From Plakobranchus ocellatus (lineage: Eukaryota; Mollusca; Gastropoda; Plakobranchidae): a DNA stretch of 25,096 bases. Below are positions 11,309 through 22,032 of this stretch, piece after piece. The DNA lies in NCBI GenBank assembly GCA_019648995.1, contig BLXT01004298.1, forward strand, positions 377,794 to 402,889, given 5' to 3'. The translations under genes and the position numbers were made by a program. The notes beneath the pieces are model-generated. The model had not been told where the DNA came from. It was given only the letters and a program-made list of their open reading frames with translations, and did no database searches. Numbering within the stretch: position 1 is the first letter of the stretch; the number at the start of each line of letters is the position of its first letter.

Positions 11309-11327
11309 TATATATATATATATATAA
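11309..11327. repeat. (TA)n microsatellite
   Basis: About nine TA units lie just after a small hairpin (CTGCATC at 11285-11291, GATGCAG at 11301-11307), downstream of the THAP gene. Confidence 0.9.
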
Positions 11328-11471
11328 CTTCTCAAATCAAAGGTAGTTATCTTTCTTTTCTTTGTTCACTTTCTACTTTCTCAATCTATGTCTGTCTCAT
11401 TTTCTCTCCCTCTGACTCTGAGATCAATAATAATTTTTTTTTTTTTCCCCTATTCCCTTCCTCTTCGCATT

Positions 11472-11622
11472 GGGGCGTCGGTGGCTCAGTGGCTAGCGAG
11501 TCAGCCCTGAGATCTGCAGAGACCCTTCTGTCGCAAGTTCAAGCCTCGCCACCATCGCCCTGGCGTGACGGGGGCTTGAAAGCCTTTTGTTATGAATTGG
11601 CTATATACAAAAATCAATCAAC
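11472..11622 (+). mobile_element. SINE-B copy 1 (tRNA-derived)
   Basis: It starts GGGGCGTCGGTGGCTCAGTG (A-box-like), has a GTTCAAGCC B-box, a CCCTGGCGTGACGG middle and a GGCTATATACAAAA 3' end. The same order of blocks is seen at 20863-21023 (reverse) and 23571-23715. It lies downstream of the THAP gene. A plus-strand open frame across 11228-11785 is incidental. Confidence 0.85.
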
Positions 11623-14600
11623 CTTTTCCTATTATCATACACTGTTGAAAAGATTTCATGAGTTACATGATCTTATGATATACTTTTCCCTGCATCTTTT
11701 ATTTTCTTTACCCCAGCTTTTCTATGGCATCTCTTCATTTTTTCTCTCGCTATCATATGGACGACCTGGCTTTATGAGGGCCTGAATGGGCGTAAATTAC
11801 TAGCAAAGCGGCCATATTGCTCGAGGCTCACAACTGGTTTATTGGATACAGATAGTGTTCTTTGTGTTGTATGATTAATTTATATTTTGGGTGTACCACA
11901 TTTTTTGCTAAGTACTAAAATACTATAGTAATAGTCTATTAAAAAGTGAACAGAATTAAGAAATGCTAATAAGTTTATTACATTCATTTTAATTTGTAGG
12001 TCTTTCTTTAAAATTTCTCTTCTTAAGATGGCAATTTTGTTGTCTTGGGATATTACAGCTGGAAAGGATTCTATGCCAATTTCACATTAATTATGCATTG
12101 TCAAAGCAGATAACTGAGGAGAGTTTGTGATAAATCTGGGACAGAAAGTCAATTACATTTCTTTTAATTGTTGGACCTCATATATTTTAAAGCTGTATAA
12201 GATCATACTACTAGAATTTTTTTTTTCATTGGTAACATTTGTAAGGCTTATAAATCTTTATATATCTCAAGTTTAATTTTAGATCATCAAGGACTTCGGT
12301 TTGGATCTAATGTAATGAAATCAAAAGATTGATTGTTGAAAGTGAGAACACATCTAAATCAATTTTTACTTATGTAGTATAATTTCAAAGAATTGAGCCA
12401 AAGTCTAACAGCTTTTGACTGGAATTCAAACGTGTTCTACTCCATTGACTGTTGTGTCGTCATCTCTGACTTTTTGGCCTCATATTGTGCCAGGAATCAA
12501 AACAATAATTTCCTGAGAGTCAAAAGTCTTTAGTACATGTAGTAAATTTTAAGGCAAGTCTGATAATTCCAGCATCAGAACAATTTTTTTAGTACTGAGA
12601 AATCCAGGATTGAACAGTTGGATCCGGATTACCCAGTGTGAGCCAGTTGTTTAAAACTTTGCATGCTAAATCTTTCATCAATTGTGAATTTTATTTTGCT
12701 CTATCATCATTTTTTATACGATGTTGCTTTATCGTTTCATGATATTAGACAAATTAAAGCATTTTTTTTGTGTTTTTCCATCATTTTGATATCGTACTTC
12801 ATACATCAACGTGTATAATAATTAATACTATGATTTACACTGGTTAAAAAAAAATAATACATGTAAAATTGTTCTAATAATATGTCTTAATTTTGTATGT
12901 GTATATCATCTATATGCATGTGTTGTGATAGCAGCTTTAGATTTTCTATGGAGAAAAAGAATTATTACATGTACATGTTATGATGTATGTATTTTTAACA
13001 ATGTAGGCCTACATGTAAAGGATAAGGGAAGTGACAGAGGTTGCTATTCTCTATTACTTGTTAGGTTTAAGTAAGTTACATATCAAAAGTGATCAGGATG
13101 ATATTACACATTGGCTTTATGGCGGACTTGTTTATTCATGTCCTAACTCTGCAGTGTGGACTTGTGATACGCTACATCTTTACATATGTAATACACTTCA
13201 CACTTTTTTTTTTTAAACCTGGAGTACAATTTTTGTGTAAATAAATTGATTAAGAAGCATTAGGAGAAATATCTTGTTTTTTATATGGAAGTGTGTAAAT
13301 AAGACTGGTGATTTTTTTTTCATTCTATGAACTTGCAGGTACCGGTATGCACAACAGTAGTTATTGTATGATTAAAAAAAATACATGTCTAAATTGTTGC
13401 AAAACTTCTTTATCTGTGCCATAATGTAGGATTTTTACCTACCAGTAGTTAAAATAAAGGATAATTTTGTCAATCTACGATGTCCAGAAAGCAGAAAGGT
13501 TACTTAAACTCTCTTAACAAGTGGGGCGACCATTTAATTGTCATCTAGGGCCATTAAATTATCACAGACATAATAACAAAATACTTTATACATGAACATT
13601 TTTTGTTAAAACAACTACACTTCTTCTTTTGAAGTATTGCATGTTCAAATAAACAGCCTTAAACAATTTTGTATTTTGTAATATATGAAAAAATGCAACA
13701 GACTAAACAGAATTGAAATTGTCTTTCTTTTATTTTCTCCGTACAAAAAAAAAAAAAATGGCATGGCTACACCTTGCTTACAACTGAGGAAATAAAAATT
13801 GTAGTCCCAATATCACATTTTGACTTTATCTTTTCATCAATATATACATCCATGTATAAATTCATTTTTGCTTTTGTTGTAAATGTGTTACGTAATCAGA
13901 GTTACAACTCAATGTAGTAACTATAGGTTCAAGAGCTGGTCCTTTACTCTATATATAGCACCAGAATATCAAACTCAGCTAGCATATAATCTAAATACTA
14001 CAATAACATTAACAAACTTGCAAGCGTCGCATTTCAGGGGGGAAAAAATGAATAATTTCTGATTTAACATCAACCGTTAAAACCTTACAAAGCAATTTTT
14101 TTTAAAAGCCAAAACGAGAAACCATATTTTGAACTTGAAATAAGTTTTCATACATGAGATACATACTTTCAAGTGGATTGATAGGCATCACATCATTTCT
14201 GTGTTTATTTGTAGGGTTAAGGTCTTTGGATTCTTGCAACTCTGCTATAAAATCCACAATTGAGACTGCTGCCAATTCTGAGCGTTCATATGGATGAGTC
14301 TGATTGCTGAAGTCCTGTGATAATTATTGGGGGCTGGTTTCAATCATCAAGAAGGGATTGGTTCAGGCCTACTCAAGCTTTGAGCCTAGAACGAATGGAA
14401 CATAACAAGATCGGAAGCAAGCAGGCGTGGCCTGACTAGTCGTTACATTTTGATGGAAGACTTCTGAACATGGTTAACCCACCATTCTGTCTGTTAGAAA
14501 GTAGCAATTAAACTAATTTCACCTCTTTCTCCACCTGCGCTTTTGAGCACAATATGGGCGGAAATAAATCGTGAAAACCTCAGTCAGTGGTGTTCAGCAA

Positions 14601-16114
14601 TACATGGATAACATTTTCTATCATCAGAGGGACAGGAGGACACGGTTTCAAATTCAATCCAAGCCATCATGAATTCCATGCAGCCTTATGCTAAATAATG
14701 TTCGACACTCTGCTTGTGCCAAGCAAAAGACAAAATTGCAAAGAACATTGACTGGATCAAGCACTATGCCAAGATATACTTCCTACATACTATGGTGCCT
14801 GTCTATCCCTAGCAATTCATAGCACCAATGGCTAAAACGAGATCTAGGAAAAATTCAGAGATATGTCAGCAAAATCATTTTGACAATGTTGAATGGCAAA
14901 GTTTAAGCAATAAAAAGAGTTTAAAAAATCAGAAAATCCTTATGATGATATAATATTGAAACAGAGAGTAAATCTTGAACTAATAAGTCAATATTTTTAT
15001 TGATTTGTTTGCCTTGTCAACAATTTGCATCCATCTTTGTTAAACTTTTATCATAATAATGTAATATCCATTGGTATAATTTATATCATCAAGATGGGGC
15101 TTAAAGTCCCATCAAAAACAAATCGTACATGGTATTCAAATTTTCTGAAAGTGGATGAGCATCATTTTAGCAAAGAGAGAGATTTATTTTATGAAAAAAA
15201 AAGAAGTCACTATCAGTGTGCAATCAACAAACACAATGATAAAATAGTACCCACTTGTCGTAGAAATATCAAATTGACAACAGTTGCAAAATGAAAATAC
15301 ACGGATAATGGCACCTCTTGTTCAATATCACCTGTATGCCAATAATTTTCATAAAACACAATAAAAAAGGTTTACAACAAATTTTTCAATATGCAAAAAT
15401 AAAAGGTTCAAATTTTACTCTACAGATATGAACTGTCAAACTTAAACGCTGAAATAATAAAAAAAAAGATACTCATTTAGGCTCTATGAGACTTGTCTGG
15501 AAAGTAACTAGAAACCAGCTGGTCACTTTACAAATGAATGTTTATATAAATAATATTTAGAGAGGTTGGCCCTGTTGAGTTGAACATTGTCTGACAAAAA
15601 TGCATTGAAAATATATGTATTTTTTCTCTTTTAAAACGCTGTTACAATAAGTCTATGAACAAGTCTAATCTAGCCAATAATCATCATACTTTTATGCTGT
15701 TTGCAACTTTGAGAAAACTCATAGAAATGATTCAAAATGTCTAAAATGCAACTTACAAATCATTTTACTAATATCTGAACAACAGTGTCTAAAAAAGATA
15801 AAATGAAAGTTTTTTGTTTTTTTTTTTAATCAGGGATGTTCTTTCTCCTAACTTCCATCTTTTTTTGCAGGGTTCTGGGTCCTCCTTTTTTTTTTCTCTC
15901 GTATTATTGTCATGGTTTTGTTTCTTTGCTTTCAAATGTGCATGCAAGTTTGTTTTCAACCTATTCAGAGTCACGTAAAAAGTTCAACAAATTGTTTTGT
16001 TTTCAAGGGCAGAGGGCATTCCTGTTTTATGAGATCAATGGCACTTCTGAATAAGTGACAAGATGTTCAAAGAAAATAATCAATACATTAACAAAGATTT
16101 CAGTAGCAACAAAA

Positions 16115-16237
16115 CTATGACTGCTGTAGCCTGTTCTCAAGTGCACTGTTCACAATAGCTCTCATGTCGTGAATACTTTGCTTCTTATTGTTGCTTCGTA
16201 TCAAAGCACTGCCTGACACAATAAGGTTTGCTCCTGC
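16115..16237 (-). CDS. RPE: RPE exon 5 and stop
   Basis: This exon encodes 40 residues, from [12 protein letters not shown] to LQQS, then TAG at 16117-16115. VSGSA is the phosphate-binding turn. The acceptor is CATTTGCAG. The 3' UTR end is unclear; minus-strand AATAAA candidates lie at 15188-15183 and 15001-14996. Confidence 0.93.
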   Translation of the reverse strand, partial: AGANLIVSGSALIRSNNKKQSIHDMRAIVNSALENRLQQS

Positions 16238-19200
16238 CTGCAAATGCAATCAAGCAGAGAATCATATTGTTAGCTATAGCAAATGTGGCAGAGAGACAGA
16301 CATAAAGAGCATATTACTCATTTTTTCCATTCAATTTATGTTGACAGATGAAGATGATGAACAAACATGAATAATTATCACTATTTTGTCCAATTTTAAT
16401 ATTTTGAAATCCAAGTTTCAATAAATCTTAGTGCTATAAAAATAAAATGAAAATGACCTACATGAAAATTGCAGTGAAAATAAAATGATGCATTAATATT
16501 AAAAACAAAATTTTCTTTCAATAGTTTCACGTCTAGCAAACTGAGCCTTCTTTCTTTCGAGCCTTACCAAAAAAAATGGGGAGGAGGGGGCAAGGGAGAA
16601 TCACTCACATCAGCACATTCCTGAATAGTATTTGGACCAACACCGCCATCCACCCCAATGTCCAGAGACTTGTATTTGTTTCTCAGAAACTCTACCTGCA
16701 TTTTAGGTCAAAAGTTCAGATTAAATTTGCTGTCTCCTCATGAATCCAACTTTTCAAAGTACTTTGAATCCACTTCAATTTGATTAAAGTAAATGTATAA
16801 AGTAGGAAGCCATGAAAACACAATATATTTGAAAGGCAAACTGGATGAATCAATTGATTTATGAGCATGGTGTAGAGTAAAGGCTTATTTGTAACCTTGT
16901 ATGTAACCTCCTCGGCTATAACAAGATTCCTGCTGTAACAATGGTGTCCTCAATCTTCTGTTTCTCCCTTCAAAAGAAATTTTGAAAAAATTATCTTGTA
17001 ATGTCCAAGTGAAATAATTACACAACTGTAATGGCAGTACCACCAACAGATTACTTAAATTTACAAAGCTTTTTGTAGTTTTCACAATACTCCAACATTT
17101 TGCCTAGTGAATGTTTTCCTCCCCTTCTGTTCCTTTTTCTTTTTTTTTTTTTATTTCTTCATACTAATTGAATCCTGAACATAAAAAATAGGCTTTTTAG
17201 ACTACAGCAGTAGCAAAATATCACTCCTCAAAGTATTGGTAATCAGGCAAAATAAATCTAAATAAATAAAAATATATTCTTGTTAAGCTCTTGCATATAA
17301 CAAAAGAAATAAATTTCAAAGACAGATTTGGTGCTTGTCTCTTCACATAACATTGACCATCACTTGTAAATGGCTTACCTTGGGCATACAATCTGATATG
17401 AACTTCTGACCTCCAAAACCTGGGTGTACAGTCATGATGAGGACACAGTCCAGCAGATCTACATAGGGTACTAGAACATCTACCTGGGTTGGCGGGTTAA
17501 TGCTCATTCCTGCCTGATGAAGGTTGTAATGTTAGTGTTACTATTAGCTGCATTCACTTCTCCATAAAGGCGCAAATCCCAATCTCTTTTTCTTTTTTGC
17601 TGCCAAGACAATTGATACCATCTCTTCATTTGAGATGTTAAAACTTAAATATATATATATGAAAATGTTGGGAAAGTGAAGTCTTTAGAAAAATGTTGTA
17701 CCCCAACACTGCTATTCTATCTGACATCACAGAACACAGAGGATAGCAACTATGTTGTTTCAGTTAAAATGATAGAGAAAGCTTGTCAATCTTGAAGATT
17801 TATTTATGATTACTCACTGGCAGTCTAGGATCTCAGACTTTGGTGCCTCAAAATTTTTAATTACTCTGTGGATTTAGGCTTAGTTTCCTACTTCTAGAAG
17901 AGCAACTTTAAGATCCCCCAAAATGCAAACGATATTGGAGTGTGGTAGACATGACTTGAAATTTCAAATGGTACAATCAGAATTTTCTTCATACCTTCAT
18001 CCCTGCCTCTCTTATCTTGCGGATGCATTCCTTTGGATCATCCGTTGCCTCATAATGGAATGTGTACATGTTGGCACCTGCATCTGCCATGGGTTCAATC
18101 CACTACAAAAGAGAATGTGGTTAAAAAAAGTTGTTGTTAAAAATATTTAAATTCATCTGAATTTTTCCTAAAATAACTATTGAGCTATAATGGTAATTTA
18201 CACAACTATTTTCAATAATTTATTATAAAGTTTAAGGGAAGACTTTTGAAACAGTTTTTTGAACTTTACAGAAGGTAACAATAGCCGAACACAAAATGCC
18301 AATTAAACCGACTCCAACAATAAGCCTGAGGCTAGATATTGAGGGCAAAAGTATACACAAAAAAGCAGCCGTTGTTAGGCATAGAAATTCTTACTACCCT
18401 AAATGAGGATATCAAATAATATGAATTTAAACATTTACATCGACCATAAAAATTGGTCTCAAAGCATATTGTAGAAAAAATAAACAATTTTCAATAAAAA
18501 TTTAACACATATTAACCAAATGTTTAATTCGCCTACAGGAAATAATAAACACCTACCTCGTATCCCAATTTCTTTTTTTTTTTATAGAATAAGACTCGGC
18601 TTCAGATTGTTCTTAAAAGTCATGGGCCCAATGACCCACAGCTAAGCAAAATAATTATTGATAAAATATTGAGGCTAAAAAGTCAGTCTACATCAGAGAT
18701 GTACCAATAGTATTATTTAGTCCATGCTCTTCAAAATGCATCACGTGGATGATTTTTGATGCAAATAGAAAATTATCTTCAGGTCATATATAACTGAAAT
18801 GAGAGCAAATCGCTAGACTTATAACCTTTATTTCTCTTTGACATTCACTTCAGTTTTACACTGTATTGACTGCCTGCTTTACATCATGCCTTTTAAACAA
18901 ATTTGCCGGTCAGTTTTAAGTCATCTCAATCTCCTAAAAAAGATAATCACAGAATCTTACTCTGGAACAATTTTAATTTATATTATTTTATCTGATCTTA
19001 GTCTAGATCTTTTCAGGCCTAGAGTAATTTTTTTCTCATAAAAATGGTGCTGCTTTAGAAATCATGTTTTATTCAATTTGCTTCTAAAGAAACCTAGAAG
19101 CTATTGATACACTTTTTACTCCTTGTTAAGGTGTAGCGAGTTAGCAAGACAGGGAAACAAAAACAAAAACAATTTTTAAAAAAGCGACTTGGAGTTGAAT

Positions 19201-19853
19201 AGAGTTGAATACAAAAACCTACTCTAACTTTAAAATTGGTAATCCTTACCATCTGCGGTTCCTGCGGTGTTATTTTAGGCCTACCGATAATATTGACGAA
19301 ATGAAGTGATTTTAGTTGATAAGATCCGATCTAGAAAAAAACTCGAGAGATCTTAGGAAATTGTATGTCATTTTCACACTATCGCATTTGATATCCAAAT
19401 CGGACGAATCAACTAAAACCTGTTTATTTTCGACAGATTTATCGGTTTCGTAGGGACCGCAGATGGTAAGGATTACCTTAAAATTAGTGCTCAACTGCAT
19501 GCAAGACATAACTTTTTTCTCAATATGTATTGAACAAACACAGCCCAAAAAATATATCCAGACCTGGAGCTAGATCTAGATCTAGATCTAGAACTAGAAA
19601 TTACCATTACCTTCTCTGGTTCCACGACCATCATGTGCATTTCAAAGAAAACGCCTGGTAATTTGGGACGCAAACATTTCACTACAGGGTGACCAAACGT
19701 TAAATTAGGAACGAAGCTGCCATCCATTACATCAAGATGTAAATAATCACAGCCTGCATTTACCAATTCTTCACATTCAGCTGCCAGATTAGACAAATCA
19801 GCATTCAAAATAGACGGCCCGATACTACAAGTACAACCACTGGACAGCGCCAT
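16115..19853 (-). CDS. RPE: Ribulose-phosphate 3-epimerase (five exons, complete)
   Basis: RPE interconverts D-ribulose 5-phosphate and D-xylulose 5-phosphate in the cytosolic pentose phosphate pathway, using a divalent metal. Exons on the minus strand are 19853-19611, 18102-17995, 17513-17379, 16695-16609 and 16237-16115. Together they encode 231 residues, against about 228 in human RPE, and all junctions are phase 0 with GT-AG ends. Visible family features are S14 in GPSIL, H39 and D41 in LHLDVMDG, H73 in EMHMM, the loop PGFGGQ at 148-153, D178 in VDGGVG, and the phosphate-binding VSGSA at 198-202. The four metal/acid-base positions (H39, D41, H73, D178) are all present, so the enzyme looks functional. 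It is convergent with the THAP gene and divergent from SEM1. A SINE lies just upstream of its start codon. Confidence 0.95.
16609..16695 (-). CDS. RPE: RPE exon 4
   Basis: This exon encodes 29 residues, [20 protein letters not shown] onward to ECAD, carrying the catalytic aspartate of VDGGVG. The acceptor is AAATGCAG and the donor is GTGAGT. Confidence 0.94.
17379..17513 (-). CDS. RPE: RPE exon 3
   Basis: This exon encodes 45 residues, from AGMSINPPT to SDCMPK, including the [12 protein letters not shown] signature. The acceptor is CTTCATCAG and the donor is GTAAGC. The histidine before PGFGGQ replaces the glutamate of human RPE. Confidence 0.94.
17995..18102 (-). CDS. RPE: RPE exon 2
   Basis: This exon encodes 36 residues, [20 protein letters not shown] onward to GMK. 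The acceptor is TTTTGTAG and the donor is GTATGA. The block matches the W-[IV]-x-P-M-x-x-AGA segment of the epimerase barrel. Confidence 0.93.
19238..19477. mobile_element. MITE copy 1, in RPE intron 1
   Basis: The ends form 26-bp terminal inverted repeats, GGTAATCCTTACCATCTGCG at the left and its complement at the right, with one mismatch in the outer 26 bases. The flanks are identical 8-mers, TTAAAATT at 19230-19237 and 19478-19485. It is about 240 bp with no coding capacity. An 8-bp duplication suits hAT, P or Merlin superfamilies, and the superfamily is not settled. Confidence 0.88.
19569..19592. repeat. (TAGATC)n short tandem repeat next to the RPE exon 1 donor
   Basis: About four GATCTA units lie roughly 20 bases inside intron 1 from the donor. 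The unit is a palindrome-rich hexamer, so transcripts could fold locally. Confidence 0.85.
19611..19853 (-). CDS. RPE: RPE exon 1
   Basis: This exon encodes residues 1-81, from MALSSG to VVEPEK, with the catalytic LHLDVMDG and EMHMM motifs. The donor is AAG before GTAATG. The frame stays open past the donor into intron 1 as far as 19491, but that extension is not RPE-like. The start gives the family's usual short leader before IGPSILNAD. Confidence 0.95.
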
Positions 19854-19899
19854 GTTGGATTAAAACGGGTAGTGTGTAAAACAAGCACTACGCGACGCG

Positions 19900-20162
19900 C
19901 TAGAGGAGCGGTGGCTCATCTGGTAGGGAAGTTGGCTACTATCCAAGAGGTCCGGGGTTCGATTCCCAGTCCGGGCCAAGTCAGATTTTCATTGCTCCTC
20001 TGTGTCCACCCAGCACTAAATGGGTAGCTAGATCTCTTAAGATCCGGCGAAAGTAAAGGCGGCGAGGAAAGCAATGGCAAACAACCTCAAAATGCCGTAT
20101 GCCAAGAACAATCAGGACCCTACTCCTGGTTCCCCAACGCTTAGACTAAGCATGGGACCCAC
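19900..20162 (+). mobile_element. SINE-A copy 2, next to the RPE start codon
   Basis: The head contains TGGCTCATCTGG (A-box-like) and GGGGTTCGATTCCC (B-box), the internal RNA polymerase III promoter of tRNA-derived SINEs. The body and 3' end match copy 1. A perfect 12-bp target-site duplication, CTACGCGACGCG, flanks it at 19888-19899 and 20163-20174. The element starts 46 bases from the first base of the RPE ATG, which is on the opposite strand. Confidence 0.93.
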
Positions 20163-20795
20163 CTACGCGACGCGATTTAAAAGTTTCTAGTTTGGCTCTA
20201 CGGTTGCTGATTTCGGTAATGCTGTTGCAAAGCGTCAAATTTATTAAAACTAAAAAAAAAAAAAAATTATAAAAAAAAAAATAGTCCCTTGAATTTTAAA
20301 GAATGCTTTAAAAAATTTTAAATCTAGCTTAGGCACTCTGAGGGTGAATTACAATAGGCTCCTGTTTTCTTAAAACTAAAAGCCGTCGTGGAAAAGATTG
20401 GTTTCGTTACTGACAGGCTGAGCTGGTGTATATAAAAAAAACTACACAAATAAGAGAAAGAACGCACTAAAGTCTTCGAGAGTAAATGTCCACTACTGTG
20501 TGATGATCAGTTGTAACGGTGCATGGCAACAAGACAATTTGAATTCCTTCACATTAGTTTTTTTTTTGTTGTTGTATTGTATGTCGAGGTTGGTTGCTGA
20601 TGATTTTGATTTACATAAAGATCGCTCCTTTAGGCTTAAGATCTAGTCCCCTTGGACAGCCCTAGACCTAAACACATCACTTTGAACCTCAATAGAATAT
20701 TCATGGTAGTATTTTAGCGTTGAGAACTAATTTGGCAATTTTCACTGTCGTGATGAAGCTTCTGTGAAGCCAACAACTAGGCGAATGATTATTAT

Positions 20796-21277
20796 CAAGG
20801 TCTGCGCACGAGAGACGTAGTGCAAATTTTTCGTGCATGAGCGAGGCACACGCTCCTCCTGTAGGACTTGTGGTGTTTTGTATATAGCGAGTCCACAACA
20901 AGGTGGTTTCAGGCTTTAGGACCCTCCGCCAGGCCGGGGCGCCGATGACGGAGCTCGAACCCGCAACAGAAGGGTCCTACAGATCTCAGAGCGGACTCAC
21001 AAGCTACTATGCCAACAACGCCCCGCTCCTCCTGTTTGACCTATCATAACACGGTTGGTGTGCCATTACCGTGTGTCGTTTATGCCGGGAACGAGAAGAA
21101 AAGGTTTCGCACGTTTTGTCCGAATGCCGGGAATTGGCCAATGCCTGCCCCTCGAGATAGGCTGATAAGTCCCTGAGCGATATCCTTAGACGGAAAGACA
21201 GTGTTGCCATGTGTTGCGAAGATTCCTCCGGCAGTGGACCTCGGACAAAGGGCGACATCATCCAATTCGGAAAGTAG
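20796..21277 (+). mobile_element. LINE relic interrupted by SINE-B (C-terminal zinc-knuckle region)
   Basis: Skipping the SINE and one copy of its duplication gives a single frame reading GLRTRDVVQIFRA, then HTLLL, then CRLCREREEKVSHVLSEC, ending at TAG (21275-21277). The C-x2-C-x9-H-x4-C pattern after an LRTR block is typical of the C-terminal end of Jockey/CR1-type non-LTR retrotransposon polyproteins. At least three in-frame stops show it is dead. The LINE family and its full extent are uncertain. Confidence 0.65.
20863..21023 (-). mobile_element. SINE-B copy 2, nested in a LINE relic
   Basis: The minus strand has the GGGGCGTTGTTGGC head, a GGGTTCGAGCTCC B-box and the CTCGCTATATACAAAA 3' end. 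A perfect 12-bp target-site duplication, CGCTCCTCCTGT, flanks it at 20851-20862 and 21024-21035. Confidence 0.92.
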
Positions 21278-21959
21278 AACACAGTTTTTATACTGCGCGA
21301 ATAGTTTTAAGATTTTGGGAATTACTGTCGTAATGAATATTTATGAGCCACATCCAGGTCTCTGGTAAACATTTTGGGAAAATTTACGGGCAGATTTTTT
21401 TCATCGATCTGAAAGCCTTATGGGAAAGAAATTCAACTGTATCTTTTCTTGCATTATATTCCTAGTTTCCAAGACTTAATTCAATCGGATACAGGCATAC
21501 GGGGCATATAAAATGGAATGATGTGATTATCTAAAATTGAAAAATAACAGGCTAAGGATTACGACAAGAGACCTTGAGTTACGCCTACCTAGAAGTTAAT
21601 CAGTTATGCTAACATTCCGTGATGGAGCCAAAAAACGGTAATGTTTACTTTTGAATGTATTAACTTCATGCTTTTCATAGTGGAAACGCTGCATGGCAAC
21701 GTACATAGAATAAAAATGTTGCTTTGCAATATACTATAGTTATCGACTTGGAAATTTTTTCTATTTAGCAATAGAAAACCCCTGATCAAAGAACTAAGAA
21801 TATTTAAAACAAATAGCTGATGATTCGTCTAAAAAAATTGGCATGGTCGTGGTTTTCAATATGTGCATTGACATTTGTAATAAACACTACCTATAATGAA
21901 AAATACTGCCTGCTTGAAACAAACATACACGTTTCCTACACCATTTTTAGCTCATCATC

Positions 21960-22032
21960 ATGGCGGATCCATCCAAACCTGATCTTGGACTTCTGGAAGA
22001 AGATGATGAATTTGAAGAATTTCCAGCTGAAG
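21960..22032 (+). CDS. SEM1: SEM1 exon 1
   Basis: This exon encodes the first 24 residues and one base of the next codon. The donor is GAAG before GTAGAC, in phase 1. The ATG lies in CATCATCATGG, with A at -3 and G at +4. Confidence 0.92.

Larger units (their letters stand above)
11146..16114. other. Convergent intergenic region; no further gene supported
   Basis: It lies between the 3' ends of the THAP gene and RPE and probably contains the RPE 3' UTR. Besides SINE-B copy 1 (11472-11622) it holds AT-rich sequence with many TACATGTA-type palindromes (for example near 12535, 12858, 12967 and 13012) and an A-run at 13746-13758. The open frames at 13031-13216 and 15025-15294 are short, AT-driven and show no domain. 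14210-14850 is less AT-rich than its surroundings, but I could not read any protein family in it. Confidence 0.5.
19854..21959. other. Divergent RPE/SEM1 intergenic region
   Basis: About 2.1 kb between the two start codons. It holds SINE-A copy 2, the LINE relic with SINE-B copy 2, and otherwise AT-rich sequence including A-runs at 20252-20281. Promoters for both genes must lie here, but no core elements can be assigned by eye. GCATGGCAAC occurs twice (20520-20529 and 21691-21700), with no proven role. Confidence 0.5.

Noticed and set aside
11228..11785. 185-codon plus-strand open frame
   Set aside because: It runs through a TA microsatellite and a SINE; composition is low-complexity Phe/Leu/Ser.
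15025..15294. 89-codon open frame
   Set aside because: No recognisable domain, AT-driven composition, no splice or promoter context, and it lies opposite the likely RPE 3' UTR.
19491..19610. Extension of RPE exon 1 reading frame
   Set aside because: It passes a clear GTAATG donor and loses all similarity to RPE; exon 2 continues the protein exactly in phase.
19905..19980. Possible genuine tRNA gene
   Set aside because: A- and B-boxes are present, but no acceptor stem or anticodon arm folds convincingly and the sequence continues into a repeated SINE body.
21007..21282. Minus-strand open frames over the LINE relic
   Set aside because: The plus strand carries the CxxC...H...C LINE motif; the minus frames are shadows.
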